From Bradyrhizobium sp. 190 (GTDB lineage Bacteria > Pseudomonadota > Alphaproteobacteria > Rhizobiales > Xanthobacteraceae), in the NCBI RefSeq assembly GCF_023073415.1, contig NZ_JADPJL010000005.1:248001-312000 (forward strand): a stretch of 64,000 nucleotides of DNA. The letters are read 5' to 3'. A program made the translations under genes and the position numbers. This document shows positions 1 to 9,319 of the stretch, piece after piece (the stretch's first letter is position 1; the number at the start of each line of letters is the position of its first letter). Below the pieces are notes generated by a model. That model was not told the origin of the DNA. It worked only from the letters and a program-made list of their open reading frames with translations, and did not search any database.

Positions 1-852
1 GGCGGCCCGATGGCGGCCAATTTGGTCAAGGCGGGCCACAAGGTCACCGCGTTCGATCTGGTGGCGGCCTCGCGCGATCAGGCCAAAGCCGACGGCGCGG
101 CCATCGCCGAGAATTCGATAGCTTCCGTCAAGGGCGCCGAAATCGTCGTCACCATGCTGCCGGCGGGCAAGCATGTGCTGTCGGTCTGGAATGAAGTGAT
201 CCCGGCGATGGCCAAGGGCACGCTGATCATCGATTGCTCGACCATCGACGTCGAAAGCGCCAAGCAGGCACATGCGCTGGCGGCCAAGCATGGCGCGCTC
301 TCCATCGATGCGCCGGTGTCGGGCGGAACCGGCGGCGCCAAGGGCGCAACACTGACGTTCATGTGCGGCGGCGAGGACAAGGCCTTTGCGGCGGCAAAGC
401 CCGTGCTGGAGAACATGGGCAAGAAGCTCGTGCATTGCGGTGGGGCGGGTGCGGGTCAGGCGGCCAAGATCTGCAACAACATGATCCTCGGCATCTCCAT
501 GATCGGGGTCGGCGAGGCCTTTGCGCTCGCGGAAAAACTCGGCCTGTCGCATCAGGCGCTGTTCGACGTCGCCTCGACCTCCTCGGGGCAGTGCTGGGCG
601 CTGACGTCCTATTGCCCGGTGCCGGGCCCGGTGCCGGCCTCGCCGGCGAACAACGGCTACAAGCCGGGATTTGCCTCGGCGCTGATGGTGAAGGATCTCA
701 CGCTGGCGCAGGATGCTGCCAACACCGCCGGCGCCGTGACGCCGCTGGGCAAGCACGCGCAGGAGATCTACAAGGCGTTCGACGCCGCCGGCCATGGTGG
801 GGTGGATTTTTCCGGGATTATCCAGCACGTTAGGAGTCTCGCCGGGAAATAA
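1..852 (+). CDS. mmsB: 3-hydroxyisobutyrate dehydrogenase, 5'-truncated by window edge
   Basis: This enzyme oxidises 3-hydroxyisobutyrate to methylmalonate semialdehyde with NAD+ in valine breakdown. The reading frame is open from base 1 and begins inside the nucleotide-binding fold (GGPMAANL), so the first few residues lie upstream of the window. Visible family features are the substrate loop DAPVSGGTGGAKGATL, the catalytic lysine in GAGQAAKICNN, and the C-terminal segment with SSGQCW, NPVPG-like and MVKDLTLAQDAA, which is characteristic of the HIBADH branch of the beta-hydroxyacid dehydrogenases. The stop is 10 bases before the acyl-CoA ligase start, so the two are probably co-transcribed. 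Confidence 0.9.
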   Translation, partial: GGPMAANLVKAGHKVTAFDLVAASRDQAKADGAAIAENSIASVKGAEIVVTMLPAGKHVLSVWNEVIPAMAKGTLIIDCSTIDVESAKQAHALAAKHGALSIDAPVSGGTGGAKGATLTFMCGGEDKAFAAAKPVLENMGKKLVHCGGAGAGQAAKICNNMILGISMIGVGEAFALAEKLGLSHQALFDVASTSSGQCWALTSYCPVPGPVPASPANNGYKPGFASALMVKDLTLAQDAANTAGAVTPLGKHAQEIYKAFDAAGHGGVDFSGIIQHVRSLAGK

Positions 853-862
853 CGGAGACCTG

Positions 863-2593
863 ATGACGACCTTCCAGGAAGCGCGCGCCTTTCTGCTCAA
901 GCACCGCACCGATTACGAGGCGGCCGTAAAAGGATTTCGCTGGCCGGATCCGGTTCCCTTCAATTGGGCGCTGGACTGGTTCGATGCGGAACTTGCTGAG
1001 AATGCCGACAGTCGGGACCGCACCGCGCTCTGGATCGTCGATGCCGGCCACAAGGAAACAAAGCTCTCCTTCGCGGCCCTCTCGGCCCGCTCCAATCAGG
1101 TGGCAAACTTCCTGCGCGCGCAAGGGCTGAGGCGCGGCGATCATCTCTTGCTGCTGCTCGGCAATGTCGTGCCACTGTGGGAGACCATGCTGGCGGCGAT
1201 GAAGCTCGGCGTGGTCGTGATCCCCGCGACCACGCTTCTCACGGCGGACGAACTACGCGACCGGCTCGACCGCGGCAGGGCGAGGGTGGTGGTGGCCTCG
1301 CAGGATCAGGTCGCGAAGTTTGCGGGGCTTGGGGGCGATAATCTGGTCCGCATCGTGGTCGGCGCGACGTCACAGCACGATGGCTGGCTGCCGTTCGAGC
1401 AGGCCGCAAACACGTCGGAAGAGTTCGCGCCAGACGGATCGACCAACGCCGACGATCCGATGCTGCTCTATTTCACCTCGGGCACCACGGCAAAACCGAA
1501 GCTGGTGCGGCACAGCCAGCGCAGCTATCCGGTCGGCGCGCTGTCGACGATGTTCTGGCTCGGGCTGCAGCCGGGCGACGTTCATCTGAATATTTCATCG
1601 CCGGGCTGGGCCAAGCATGCCTGGAGCTGCTTCTTCGCACCATGGAATGCCGGCGCCACCGTGTTCGTGGTTAATCAGCCGCGCTTCGACGCCAAGGCAC
1701 TGCTTGCGACCGTCGGCCGCTGCGGCGTCACCACGCTGTGCGCGCCGCCGACGGTGTGGCGGTTGTTCATTCAGGAGAAGCTCGCCGACTTCAAGGTCAG
1801 CCTGCGCGAGGTTTGCGGGGCGGGCGAACCGCTCAACCCGGAGGTGATCGATCAGGTGAAGACAGCGTGGGGCCTCACCATCCGCGACGGCTATGGCCAG
1901 ACCGAAACGACTGCGCTCGCGGGCAACTCGCCGGGCCAGAAGGTCAAGGTCGGCTCAATGGGCCGCCCGCTGCCCGGCTACCGCGTGCAGATCACCGACA
2001 ATGACGGCTCCATCACGAAGGAGGGCGAAGTGACGCTGGTGCTCGGCGCCGACCGCCCGGCGGGCCTGATGCAGGGCTATCAGGGCGAGGACGGCAAGCT
2101 GAGTGGCGCGGATGGCGATCTCTACCGCAGCGGCGACGTGGTATTCGCCGACGAGGAGGGCTATCTCACTTTCGTTGGCCGATCGGACGACGTCTTCAAA
2201 TCGTCCGACTACCGCATCAGCCCGTTCGAGCTGGAAAGCGTGCTGCTCGAGCATGAATCGGTGGCCGAGGCCGCCGTCGTGCCAAGCCCCGATCCGATCC
2301 GGCTGGCGATCCCGAAGGCCTATGTGCTGCTGGTGTCGGGCGTGGAGCGTTCGCCGGAAACTGCGCTGTCGATCTTCAAGCATCTGCACACAAGGCTGGC
2401 GCCGTTCAAGCGCATCCGGAAGATCGAACTGGTGACGGAGCTGCCGAAGACGATTTCCGGAAAGATCCGCCGCGTGCAGTTGCGCCGGCTCGAACATGAT
2501 AATGTCAGAGACGATACGCTGCGCGGTTCTGAGTTCCGCGAAGACGAATTCCCGGAGCTGCAGAAGGTGCGGACCGCCGGGCTGGAGAGCTAA
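863..2593 (+). CDS. AMP-forming acyl-CoA synthetase
   Basis: This is a 576-residue member of the ANL (acyl/aryl-CoA ligase) superfamily, which activates a carboxylic acid through an acyl-adenylate to its CoA thioester. The P-loop motif YFTSGTTAKPK, the adenylate-binding GYGQTET, the hinge segment YRSGDVVF..GYLTFVGRSDD and the C-terminal catalytic lysine in LPKTISGKIRR are all present. I chose the ATG at 863 because it follows GGAGACC and gives the usual N-terminus; an in-frame start at 794 would overlap mmsB. The substrate cannot be read from sequence. The upstream mmsB and downstream MaoC and SDR genes suggest a short, branched or aromatic acid catabolic operon. Confidence 0.9.
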   Translation: MTTFQEARAFLLKHRTDYEAAVKGFRWPDPVPFNWALDWFDAELAENADSRDRTALWIVDAGHKETKLSFAALSARSNQVANFLRAQGLRRGDHLLLLLGNVVPLWETMLAAMKLGVVVIPATTLLTADELRDRLDRGRARVVVASQDQVAKFAGLGGDNLVRIVVGATSQHDGWLPFEQAANTSEEFAPDGSTNADDPMLLYFTSGTTAKPKLVRHSQRSYPVGALSTMFWLGLQPGDVHLNISSPGWAKHAWSCFFAPWNAGATVFVVNQPRFDAKALLATVGRCGVTTLCAPPTVWRLFIQEKLADFKVSLREVCGAGEPLNPEVIDQVKTAWGLTIRDGYGQTETTALAGNSPGQKVKVGSMGRPLPGYRVQITDNDGSITKEGEVTLVLGADRPAGLMQGYQGEDGKLSGADGDLYRSGDVVFADEEGYLTFVGRSDDVFKSSDYRISPFELESVLLEHESVAEAAVVPSPDPIRLAIPKAYVLLVSGVERSPETALSIFKHLHTRLAPFKRIRKIELVTELPKTISGKIRRVQLRRLEHDNVRDDTLRGSEFREDEFPELQKVRTAGLES

Positions 2594-2596
2594 TCA

Positions 2597-3076
2597 ATGA
2601 ATGAAGTCTGGAAGAAGCCGCCGGTCTCGTTTGAGGCCTATCAGGCCATGGTCGGCAAGGAGATCGGGGTGTCGTCATGGCACCTGATCGACCAGAGCCG
2701 GATCAACGTCTACGCCGACGTGATCGAGGACCATCAGTTCATCCATGTCAATCCGGAACGCGCCAAAAAGGAAACCGCCTTCGGCAACACCATCGCGCAT
2801 GGCTTCCTCACGATGTCGTTGATGAGCATCATGTCCTACGAAGTGATGCCGGTCATCGAAGGCACCGCGATGGGCGTCAACTACGGCTTTGACAAGCTGC
2901 GTTTCCTCTCGCCGGTGCGCGCCGGCTCGCGCGTCCGCGGCCGCTTTACGCTTGTCGAGGCCAAGCTGCGCAAGCCGAAGGAGCTGCAATCGCGCACCAA
3001 CGTCACCGTCGAGATCGAGGGCGAGGAAAAGCCTGCGCTGGTGGCCGATTGGATCGGGCTGATCTATTTCAATTAG
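2597..3076 (+). CDS. MaoC-like (R)-specific enoyl-CoA hydratase
   Basis: A 159-residue hotdog-fold protein of the MaoC dehydratase family, which hydrates enoyl-CoA to (R)-3-hydroxyacyl-CoA. The hydratase signature with catalytic Asp/His appears as YADVIEDHQFIHVNPERA followed by GNTIAHGFLTMS. The start is 3 bases after the acyl-CoA ligase stop, so it is almost certainly translated from the same message. With the ligase and the downstream SDR it would supply activation, hydration and oxidation steps of a beta-oxidation-like pathway. The true substrate is unknown. Confidence 0.88.
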   Translation: MNEVWKKPPVSFEAYQAMVGKEIGVSSWHLIDQSRINVYADVIEDHQFIHVNPERAKKETAFGNTIAHGFLTMSLMSIMSYEVMPVIEGTAMGVNYGFDKLRFLSPVRAGSRVRGRFTLVEAKLRKPKELQSRTNVTVEIEGEEKPALVADWIGLIYFN

Positions 3077-3151
3077 GCTTTCTCTGTCATTGTCGGGCTT
3101 GACCCGGCAATCCATCGCTGCTCAAAAACGGTCAAACGCGGGCTCGGTGTT

Positions 3152-3287
3152 ACCCTCTCCCCTTGTGGGAGAGGGTGGCGCCGAACGCAGTTCGGCGACG
3201 GGTGAGGGGTTCTCTCCGCAAGCACGCCAGCCGAAAGAACCCCTCATCCGGCGCTTCGCGCCACCTTCTCCCACAAGGGGAGAAGGA
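3152..3287. repeat. long dispersed palindrome (CCCTCTCC...GGAGAAGG type)
   Basis: The left arm CCCTCTCCCCTTGTGGGAGA and the right arm TCTCCCACAAGGGGAGAAGG are inverted complements around a centre with smaller internal hairpins (CGCAGTTCGGCG, CGGCGCTTCGCGCC). The element fills the space between the MaoC and SDR genes. A similar intergenic element is common in Bradyrhizobium genomes (general knowledge). It would fold into a long hairpin in the operon transcript and could act as an RNA-stability or termination element. Confidence 0.75.
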
Positions 3288-3309
3288 AGAAGAAACTAGG
3301 GAATTTCGC

Positions 3310-4227
3310 ATGGCAATCAGGTTTGACGGACGCGTCGCTATCGTCACGGGCGCGGGCAATGGTCTGGGACGGGCGCATGCGCTGGGGCTGGCAAGCCGCG
3401 GCGCCAAGGTGGTGGTCAACGATTTCGGCGGCGCTCGCGACGGCACCGGTGGCTCGCTCTCGCCCGCGGAGGCCGTGGTTGAGGAGATCCGCAAAGCCGG
3501 CGGCATCGCCATGGCTGACGGCGCCGACGTCTCGAATTTCACTCAGGTCAGGGCAATGGTGGAGCGTGCCACGAAAGAGTGGGGCAGCGTCGACATGCTC
3601 TGCGCCAATGCAGGCATCCTGCGTGATAAGTCGTTTGCAAAAATGGAGGTCGCGGACTTCGCAAAGGTGCTCGACGTCCATCTCGTCGGTACGTTTTACT
3701 GCTGCAAGGCGGTGTGGGATGGCATGCGCGAGCGCAACTACGGCCGCATTGTGCTGACCACCTCCTCATCGGGCCTGTTCGGCAATTTCGGCCAGGCCAA
3801 TTACGGCGCGGCCAAAGCCGGGATGGTCGGCCTAATGAACGTGCTGGCCGAGGAAGGCCGCAAGAACAACATCCGCGTCAACACGATCTCGCCGACCGCG
3901 GCGACGCGGATGACGGAAGAGCTGCTGCCGCCGCAGGCGCTCGCCCTGATGCGCCCCGAGGCCATCACGCCGGCGGTGGAATTCCTGCTCAGCGAGGATG
4001 CGCCGACCCGCACCATCATGGGCGCCGGCGCCGGTTCGTTCGCGGTAATCAAGATCATCGAGACCGAAGGCGTCAATCTCGCTCAGTCCGACTGGACGCC
4101 GGATGCGATCGCCGCGCATTTTGCCGAGATTGATGATGTGTCCAAGGCCAAGGCGTTGCAGGGCGCGTTCGAGCAGACGCAGAAGTACGTAGCCCAGGCT
4201 GCTGCACGGGCAGGGATCAAGCTGTAG
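3310..4227 (+). CDS. short-chain dehydrogenase (3-hydroxyacyl-CoA dehydrogenase type)
   Basis: A 305-residue SDR. The N-terminal Rossmann motif is TGAGNGLGRAHALGL with the insertion VVVNDFGGARDGTG, characteristic of the SDR branch related to peroxisomal multifunctional enzyme type 2 (D-3-hydroxyacyl-CoA dehydrogenase). The catalytic residues are in NAGIL, TSSSGLFGNFGQANYGAAKAG (Ser, Tyr, Lys). The start is the ATG after the repeat; longer in-frame starts would run into the palindrome. It is likely the oxidation step following the MaoC hydratase in the same operon. Confidence 0.88.
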   Translation: MAIRFDGRVAIVTGAGNGLGRAHALGLASRGAKVVVNDFGGARDGTGGSLSPAEAVVEEIRKAGGIAMADGADVSNFTQVRAMVERATKEWGSVDMLCANAGILRDKSFAKMEVADFAKVLDVHLVGTFYCCKAVWDGMRERNYGRIVLTTSSSGLFGNFGQANYGAAKAGMVGLMNVLAEEGRKNNIRVNTISPTAATRMTEELLPPQALALMRPEAITPAVEFLLSEDAPTRTIMGAGAGSFAVIKIIETEGVNLAQSDWTPDAIAAHFAEIDDVSKAKALQGAFEQTQKYVAQAAARAGIKL

Positions 4228-4237
4228 CGCCGGTGTT

Positions 4238-4328
4238 CGTAGGGTGGGCAAAGGCGCACTTGCGCCGTGCCCACCATTCTTGAGTCGAAAAAAGGTTGGT
4301 GGGCACGCTTCGCTTTGCCCACCCTACG
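4238..4328. repeat. REP-like palindrome GTAGGGTGGGCAAAG...CTTTGCCCACCCTAC
   Basis: Inverted arms GTAGGGTGGGCAAAG and CTTTGCCCACCCTAC flank a shorter inner hairpin. The same element recurs at 5581-5663, 40741-40826 and 41189-41278, with variants at 6771-6857, 17709-17785 and 44323-44355. It sits 10 bases after the SDR stop and may serve as its transcript end. Confidence 0.85.
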
Positions 4329-4355
4329 AACCGTCGATCCGGCTACACTCCCGCC

Positions 4356-5585
4356 ATGTCATCATCTCCCAAGAACGTCGCTGTCATCGGCGCAGGTCCC
4401 GCTGGCCTGATGGCGGCCGAAGTGCTCGCGCAGGGCGACGCCGAAGTCACCATCTATGACGCGATGCCCTCCGTCGGCCGCAAATTCCTGATGGCGGGGC
4501 GAGGCGGGCTGAACCTCACGCATAGCGAGCCATTGCCGCAATTCCTTGCGCGCTACCGCGAGGCGATGCCGCATCTGAAAGCCGCCATCGAAGCATTCCC
4601 GCCGAGCGCCCTGCGCGAATGGAGCGAGGCGCTGGGGCAGGAGACGTTTGTCGGCTCCAGCGGGAGGGTGTTTCCGAAAGCCTTCAAGGCGTCCCCCTTG
4701 CTGCGGGCGTGGCTGCGGCGGCTGGACTCGCAGGGCGTAAAGTTGGCGCTACGTCATCGCTGGACCGGTTGGGACGAGCGGGGCCGTCTGTGCTTTCAAA
4801 CACCGGACGGATCAGTCGCCGTCGAACCGCGCGCGACCGTGCTGGCCCTTGGCGGCGCAAGCTGGCCGCGGCTGGGCTCCGATGGCGCATGGGCGGAAGC
4901 GCTCGCTGCGAGAGGTGTGCAGATATCCCGGCTCAGACCGGCCAATTGCGGCTTTACCGTAAGCTGGTCGGAGATATTCCGAGACAGGTTCCAAGGCCAG
5001 CCGCTCAAGGGCATCGGGTTAAACTTTGGCTCGGACAACGTTCGTGGCGAGGCCATCGTAACGCGCTCGGGTATCGAGGGTGGTGCGATCTATGCGCTGT
5101 CCGCCGAGTTGCGCGAGGCAATCGACAAGTCGGGGTCGGCAACGCTGCACATCGCGCTGCGGCCCGATCTCAACATCGATGACCTCATCGCGAAAGTGTC
5201 AGCGCCAAAGGGAAAGCAAACCCTGTCCAACTTTCTGCGCAAGGCCGCGAATCTTTCTCCGGTCGCGATCGGCTTGCTGCAGGAAGCAGCCAAGGCATCT
5301 GGCGTTTCGCTGGCGTCGATGTCGCCGGCCGATCTCGCAAACCTCATCAACGCCGTCCCGATCGAACTCACCGGCATAGCCCCGATCGCGCGCGCGATCT
5401 CAACCGCTGGGGGGATTGCATTCAGCGAGATCGATGCCGATTTCATGATCCGACGCTTGCCCGGCGTGTTTGCGGCGGGCGAGATGCTCGATTGGGAAGC
5501 GCCGACCGGTGGCTATCTGCTGCAGGGTTCGTTCGCGACGGGTGCAGCAGCGGGGCGGGGTGCGCTGAAGTGGCTAACCGCGTAG
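4356..5585 (+). CDS. HI0933/TIGR03862-type FAD-dependent flavoprotein
   Basis: A 409-residue flavoprotein. The N-terminus has the dinucleotide-binding motif VIGAGPAGLMAAEVL and the family hallmark GRKFLMAGRGGLNLTHSE. The C-terminus carries the second FAD contact GVFAAGEMLDWEAPTGGYLL and QGSFATGAAAGRGA. These place it in the HI0933-like family of NAD(P)/FAD oxidoreductases, whose reactions are mostly unassigned. The ATG at 4356 is preferred over an in-frame ATG at 4296 because the latter lies within the REP palindrome. It stands alone between two REP elements. Confidence 0.82.
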   Translation: MSSSPKNVAVIGAGPAGLMAAEVLAQGDAEVTIYDAMPSVGRKFLMAGRGGLNLTHSEPLPQFLARYREAMPHLKAAIEAFPPSALREWSEALGQETFVGSSGRVFPKAFKASPLLRAWLRRLDSQGVKLALRHRWTGWDERGRLCFQTPDGSVAVEPRATVLALGGASWPRLGSDGAWAEALAARGVQISRLRPANCGFTVSWSEIFRDRFQGQPLKGIGLNFGSDNVRGEAIVTRSGIEGGAIYALSAELREAIDKSGSATLHIALRPDLNIDDLIAKVSAPKGKQTLSNFLRKAANLSPVAIGLLQEAAKASGVSLASMSPADLANLINAVPIELTGIAPIARAISTAGGIAFSEIDADFMIRRLPGVFAAGEMLDWEAPTGGYLLQGSFATGAAAGRGALKWLTA

Positions 5586-5663
5586 GGTGGGCAAAGCGAA
5601 GCGTGCCCACCATCAAGAGCGACGCAAGCAGTGGTGGGCACGCTTCGCTTTGCCCACCCTACG
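5581..5663. repeat. REP-like palindrome, same family as 4238
   Basis: Inverted arms GTAGGGTGGGCAAAGCGAAG and CTTCGCTTTGCCCACCCTAC lie between the convergent flavoprotein and D-threonine aldolase-like genes and overlap the flavoprotein stop. This is a good position for a bidirectional terminator. Confidence 0.85.
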
Positions 5664-5666
5664 ATC

Positions 5667-6749
5667 TTACCGCAATTTCCCTCGCGCCGCCACCGGCAGC
5701 GTGCCGATGATTTCGTCGCCGCGCACCATTACCACTTCGTCCATCATGTTGACGACGACGCAGACGTGATTGGGAACGATTCGCACGACGTCGCCGACAT
5801 TCGGCCGCGTATTGCTGCGGGCGAGATCGAGAAAGCCATGCTCTTCGGCGAAGCGCGCGATCTTTGCCTCCGGGTGCTCCAGGATCAGCCCGTGGCCTTC
5901 GAGCCCGCCGCCGGTATCTGACGTCAGCGTCTTGGAACCGGCGTCGAGAATGCCGCGGTCCGGACCGGCGCGGCTGACGACGGTGGCATAGATGTTCAGC
6001 GCGCAATCGTCCCATTCGGCGACGCCGGCCGCGACCTGCATGCGGTCGTTGTAGATATAGGTGCCGGGACGATGCTCGGTCGCGCCCTTGAGCTTGCCGA
6101 GGTTCTTCAAATTTGGCGAGCCGCCGGTCGAAACCATCGTCGCATCGAGCCCGTGCGCGCGGACACCGGCTAGCGCCTGGTCGAAGAACTTCTGCGCCTC
6201 GGCCCAGCCGGTTTCGGTCGGATACAACATGAAGCCCGCGAATTTCAGCCCCTTCGAGGCCGCGATCTCGCGGGCGAGGGCGATCGCTTCGCCCGGCGTC
6301 TCGACGCCGGCGCGCTTGCGCCCGGTATCGCATTCGACCACGACCGAGAGCGGGCGGCCGGAAGCGGCGGCGGCCTGCGGCAGGCCGGCAATCACCGTCG
6401 AATTGTCGGCGGCGACCGTCATGTTGGCCTTGGCCTGCAGTGCAGCGAGGCGCGCCATCTTCTCGTCGCCGATCAAATTGTAGCTGATCAGGATGTCGTC
6501 GATCCCGGCTTCCGCCATCACCTCGGCCTCGCCGAGCTTCTGGCAGGTGATGCCTTTCGCGCCGGCCGCGACCTGCATCTGCGCCAATAGCGGACTCTTG
6601 TGGGTCTTGATATGGGGGCGGTTGGCGACGCCGGCCGTGTCGCAGGCCACCTGGATGCGCGCGATGTTGCGCTCGACGCGGTCCATGTCGATCACGGCGC
6701 AGGGCGTGCCGTATTCACGGGCGATTTTGGCGGCGAGGGGCGTTGTCAT
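5667..6749 (-). CDS. D-threonine aldolase / DSD1-family PLP enzyme
   Basis: A 360-residue fold-type III PLP enzyme of the D-threonine aldolase / D-serine dehydratase (DSD1, alanine-racemase-like) family. These enzymes cleave D-beta-hydroxy amino acids, or dehydrate D-serine, using PLP and a divalent metal. The PLP lysine lies in RPHIKTHKSP, and the C-terminal metal-site residues (His, Cys) lie in PNHVCVVVN. The start is preceded by GAGAGAAGAGC. The enzyme is monocistronic, flanked by REP elements on both sides. The exact substrate (D-threonine, D-serine or 3-hydroxyaspartate) cannot be decided. Confidence 0.85.
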   Translation of the reverse strand: MTTPLAAKIAREYGTPCAVIDMDRVERNIARIQVACDTAGVANRPHIKTHKSPLLAQMQVAAGAKGITCQKLGEAEVMAEAGIDDILISYNLIGDEKMARLAALQAKANMTVAADNSTVIAGLPQAAAASGRPLSVVVECDTGRKRAGVETPGEAIALAREIAASKGLKFAGFMLYPTETGWAEAQKFFDQALAGVRAHGLDATMVSTGGSPNLKNLGKLKGATEHRPGTYIYNDRMQVAAGVAEWDDCALNIYATVVSRAGPDRGILDAGSKTLTSDTGGGLEGHGLILEHPEAKIARFAEEHGFLDLARSNTRPNVGDVVRIVPNHVCVVVNMMDEVVMVRGDEIIGTLPVAARGKLR

Positions 6750-6770
6750 GCTCTTCTCTCTGTTCGAAAT

Positions 6771-6857
6771 CGTAGGATGGGTAGAGCGCAGCGAAACCCA
6801 TCAATCTTGTCAACGGTTGGTTCATGATGGGTATCGCTTCGCTCCACCCATCCTACG
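6771..6857. repeat. REP-like palindrome, GTAGGATGGGTAGAGCG variant
   Basis: Inverted arms CGTAGGATGGGTAGAGCG and CGCTCCACCCATCCTACG lie between two leftward genes. The arms are related to, but distinct from, the GTAGGGTGGGCAAAG family. The element is downstream of the ABC-F gene stop at 6859. Confidence 0.8.
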
Positions 6858-6858
6858 C

Positions 6859-8670
6859 TCAAGCCTGCTCTATTTCCTCACGCAAAACTTCCAACTCCAA
6901 CCATCGATCCTCGGCCGCCGCGAGCTCTTCCTGCGCCTTCGCAATCGCTGTGGAGGCCGCGTCGAACTTCTTGCGATCCTTGGTGTAGAGGTCGGGATCG
7001 TCAAGCAGCTTCTGCTGTTTTGCAATCTCGGCCTGCAATTTCGCGATCGTTTTCGGCAGGGTTTCCAGCGCGTGCTTCTCGTTGAAGTTCAGCCGGCGCT
7101 TTGATGCCGTGGAAGGCGCGGCCGTCCTGGCTTCCTTCTTGTCTTCGGCGGTGGTTACCTTCGGCGCCTCCCGCGATAAATCCTCGCCGCGCTGCGCCAG
7201 CATGTCGGTGTAGCCGCCGGCATATTCGATCCAGCGGCCATCGCCCTCGGGCACGATCACGGAAGTGACGACGCGGTCGAGGAAGTCGCGATCATGGCTG
7301 ATCAGGATCACGGTGCCTTCGTAGTCGCCGAGCATTTCCTCGAGCACGTCGAGGGTTTCGAGGTCGAGGTCGTTGGTCGGCTCGTCCAGCACGAGAAGAT
7401 TGGAAGGCTTTGCCAGCGCACGCGCCAGCATCAGCCGGCCGCGCTCGCCGCCGGAGAGCACCTCCAGCGGCGTGCGCATCTGTTCCTGCGCGAACAGAAA
7501 GTCCTTCATGTAGCTGACGACGTGCTTTGGCTTGCCGCCGACCATGACATGGTCGCCACGTCCGCCGGTCAGCGCTTCGGCCAGCGTCGATTTGGGGTCG
7601 AGACTTTCGCGGTGCTGGTCGAGCGTCGCCATCTCGATGTTGGCGCCGAGCCGGATCGTGCCGCTGTCCGGCGCACTGCCGCCGGTCAGCATCTCGATCA
7701 GCGTGGTCTTGCCGGCGCCGTTCGGGCCGACGATGCCGATGCGGTCGCCGCGCTGGACGCGGGTCGAAAAGCCATCGACGATCGTGCGATCGCCATAGGC
7801 CTTGGCGATGTTTTTGGCCTCGATGACGAGCTTGCCGGATTTGTCGGCTTCCGCCGCGGCGAGGTTGGCATTCCCCGTCGCGCCGCGATAATCGCGCCGC
7901 TGGTCGCGCAGCGCATGCAGATTGCCGAGCCGCTTGACGTTGCGCTTGCGGCGACCGGAGACGCCATAGCGCAGCCAGTGTTCCTCGTTAACGATCTTGC
8001 GGTCGAGCTTGTGCTGGTCGCGCTCTTCTTCCGCCAGCACCTCGTCGCGCCAGGCTTCGAACGCAGAGAAGCCGCGGTCGATCTGCCTGATCTGGCCGCG
8101 ATCGAGCCAGGCGGTCGCGCGCGACAGATTGGAGAGGAAGCGGCGGTCGTGGCTGATGAGGACCAGTGCGCAACGCCGGCTTTCCAGTTCGCCTTCCAGC
8201 CATTCGATGGTCGGGAGATCGAGATGGTTGGTCGGCTCGTCCAGCAGCAATATGTCGGGCGAGGGCGCCAGCACCCGCGCCAGCGCCGCGCGGCGAGCCT
8301 CGCCGCCGGAGACATGCGCGGGGTCTTCGTCGCCGGAGAGCCCGAGCTGCTCCACGAGATAGCGCGCCTGATAATGATCGTCGCCGGGGCCAAGGCCAGC
8401 CTCGACATAGGCCAGCGTCGTCTTGTGGTCGCCGAAGTCAGGCTCCTGCGGCAGATAGCGGATGGTGGCGCCGGGTTGCACGAAGCGGCTGCCGCCGTCG
8501 GACTCGACGAGGCCGGCAGCAATCTTCAAGAGCGTCGATTTGCCCGAGCCGTTGCGTCCGATCAGACAGACGCGCTCGCCCGACGAAACCGATAGTTCCA
8601 CGCCCGACAACAGCGGCGTGCCGCCGAACGTCAGCCGGATATCTTTCAACTGGATCAGCGGCGGCGCCAT
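6859..8670 (-). CDS. ABC-F family ATPase, Uup-like
   Basis: A 603-residue protein with two ABC ATPase domains and no transmembrane segments, as in ABC-F translation factors. Walker A motifs are GRNGSGKST and GPNGAGKTT; signature motifs are VSGGEARR and LSGGERGR; Walker B motifs are DILLLDEPTNHLD and LLVLDEPTNDLDLE. The C-terminal 90 residues form a charged coiled-coil-like tail (TIAKLQAEIAKQQK) as in Uup. I use the ATG at 8670 rather than an upstream TTG at 8682. The gene starts just after the YaiI-family stop, so the two form a short operon. Confidence 0.88.
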   Translation of the reverse strand: MAPPLIQLKDIRLTFGGTPLLSGVELSVSSGERVCLIGRNGSGKSTLLKIAAGLVESDGGSRFVQPGATIRYLPQEPDFGDHKTTLAYVEAGLGPGDDHYQARYLVEQLGLSGDEDPAHVSGGEARRAALARVLAPSPDILLLDEPTNHLDLPTIEWLEGELESRRCALVLISHDRRFLSNLSRATAWLDRGQIRQIDRGFSAFEAWRDEVLAEEERDQHKLDRKIVNEEHWLRYGVSGRRKRNVKRLGNLHALRDQRRDYRGATGNANLAAAEADKSGKLVIEAKNIAKAYGDRTIVDGFSTRVQRGDRIGIVGPNGAGKTTLIEMLTGGSAPDSGTIRLGANIEMATLDQHRESLDPKSTLAEALTGGRGDHVMVGGKPKHVVSYMKDFLFAQEQMRTPLEVLSGGERGRLMLARALAKPSNLLVLDEPTNDLDLETLDVLEEMLGDYEGTVILISHDRDFLDRVVTSVIVPEGDGRWIEYAGGYTDMLAQRGEDLSREAPKVTTAEDKKEARTAAPSTASKRRLNFNEKHALETLPKTIAKLQAEIAKQQKLLDDPDLYTKDRKKFDAASTAIAKAQEELAAAEDRWLELEVLREEIEQA

Positions 8671-8678
8671 CGTTCGAT

Positions 8679-9173
8679 TCAACCTTGGTCTTGCGCGGGC
8701 TGTTGCGCCCGCTGGCGCTGGATGCGGCGGATGGCCTGGTCGAGCGCCGACAGGAATGCCGAGCGGTCGCGCGGGGAATAGGATTTCGGCCCGCCGGTGA
8801 CTTCGCCCGATGAGCGCAGGTCGGTCATCAGATTGCGCACCGCCAGCGTCATGCCGATGGATTGTTCGGTGAACGGCTTGCCGTTCGGCGCAATCACCTC
8901 GGCCCCCGATTTCACGCAGCGGCTCGCAAGCGGGACATCCGAGGTAATGACGATGTCGCCTTTTTTCGCGCGCTCCGCGATCCAGTCGTCGGCTGCATCC
9001 ATTCCGGAACCGGCGGCGATACGCTCGATCAGCGGATCCTGCGGCACGCGGATGAAATTCCCCGCGACCACGCTGACCGGCAGGCCGTGCCGGATCGCGA
9101 CGCGATAGATCTCGTCCTTCACCGGGCAGGCGTCGGCATCGACATAGATGCGGGTTGGGTTCACGTCAGGCAT
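8679..9173 (-). CDS. YaiI/YqxD family (DUF188) protein
   Basis: A 164-residue protein with the family signature [18 protein letters not shown] at the N-terminus and the acidic patch [14 protein letters not shown], consistent with a PIN-like fold. The biochemical role of the family is not established. It precedes the ABC-F gene with essentially no gap and is divergent from the gene at 9320. Confidence 0.88.
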   Translation of the reverse strand: MPDVNPTRIYVDADACPVKDEIYRVAIRHGLPVSVVAGNFIRVPQDPLIERIAAGSGMDAADDWIAERAKKGDIVITSDVPLASRCVKSGAEVIAPNGKPFTEQSIGMTLAVRNLMTDLRSSGEVTGGPKSYSPRDRSAFLSALDQAIRRIQRQRAQQPAQDQG

Positions 9174-9319
9174 ATTCTCGGCAGCGTTTTCTTGCCCGCG
9201 CGTGGTAGCCTATTCGACTTCCGAATGCGAGGAAAACAGGAGGCGGAACACGCTTGCCACGGTACATTCTTTGCGTACGATAAATCGCTGAAAACAACCA
9301 AGAATAAGAGGAAACCGGC

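Noticed and set aside
3163..3309. N-terminal extension of the SDR
   Set aside because: It translates the palindromic repeat; the SDR fold begins at the ATG at 3310.
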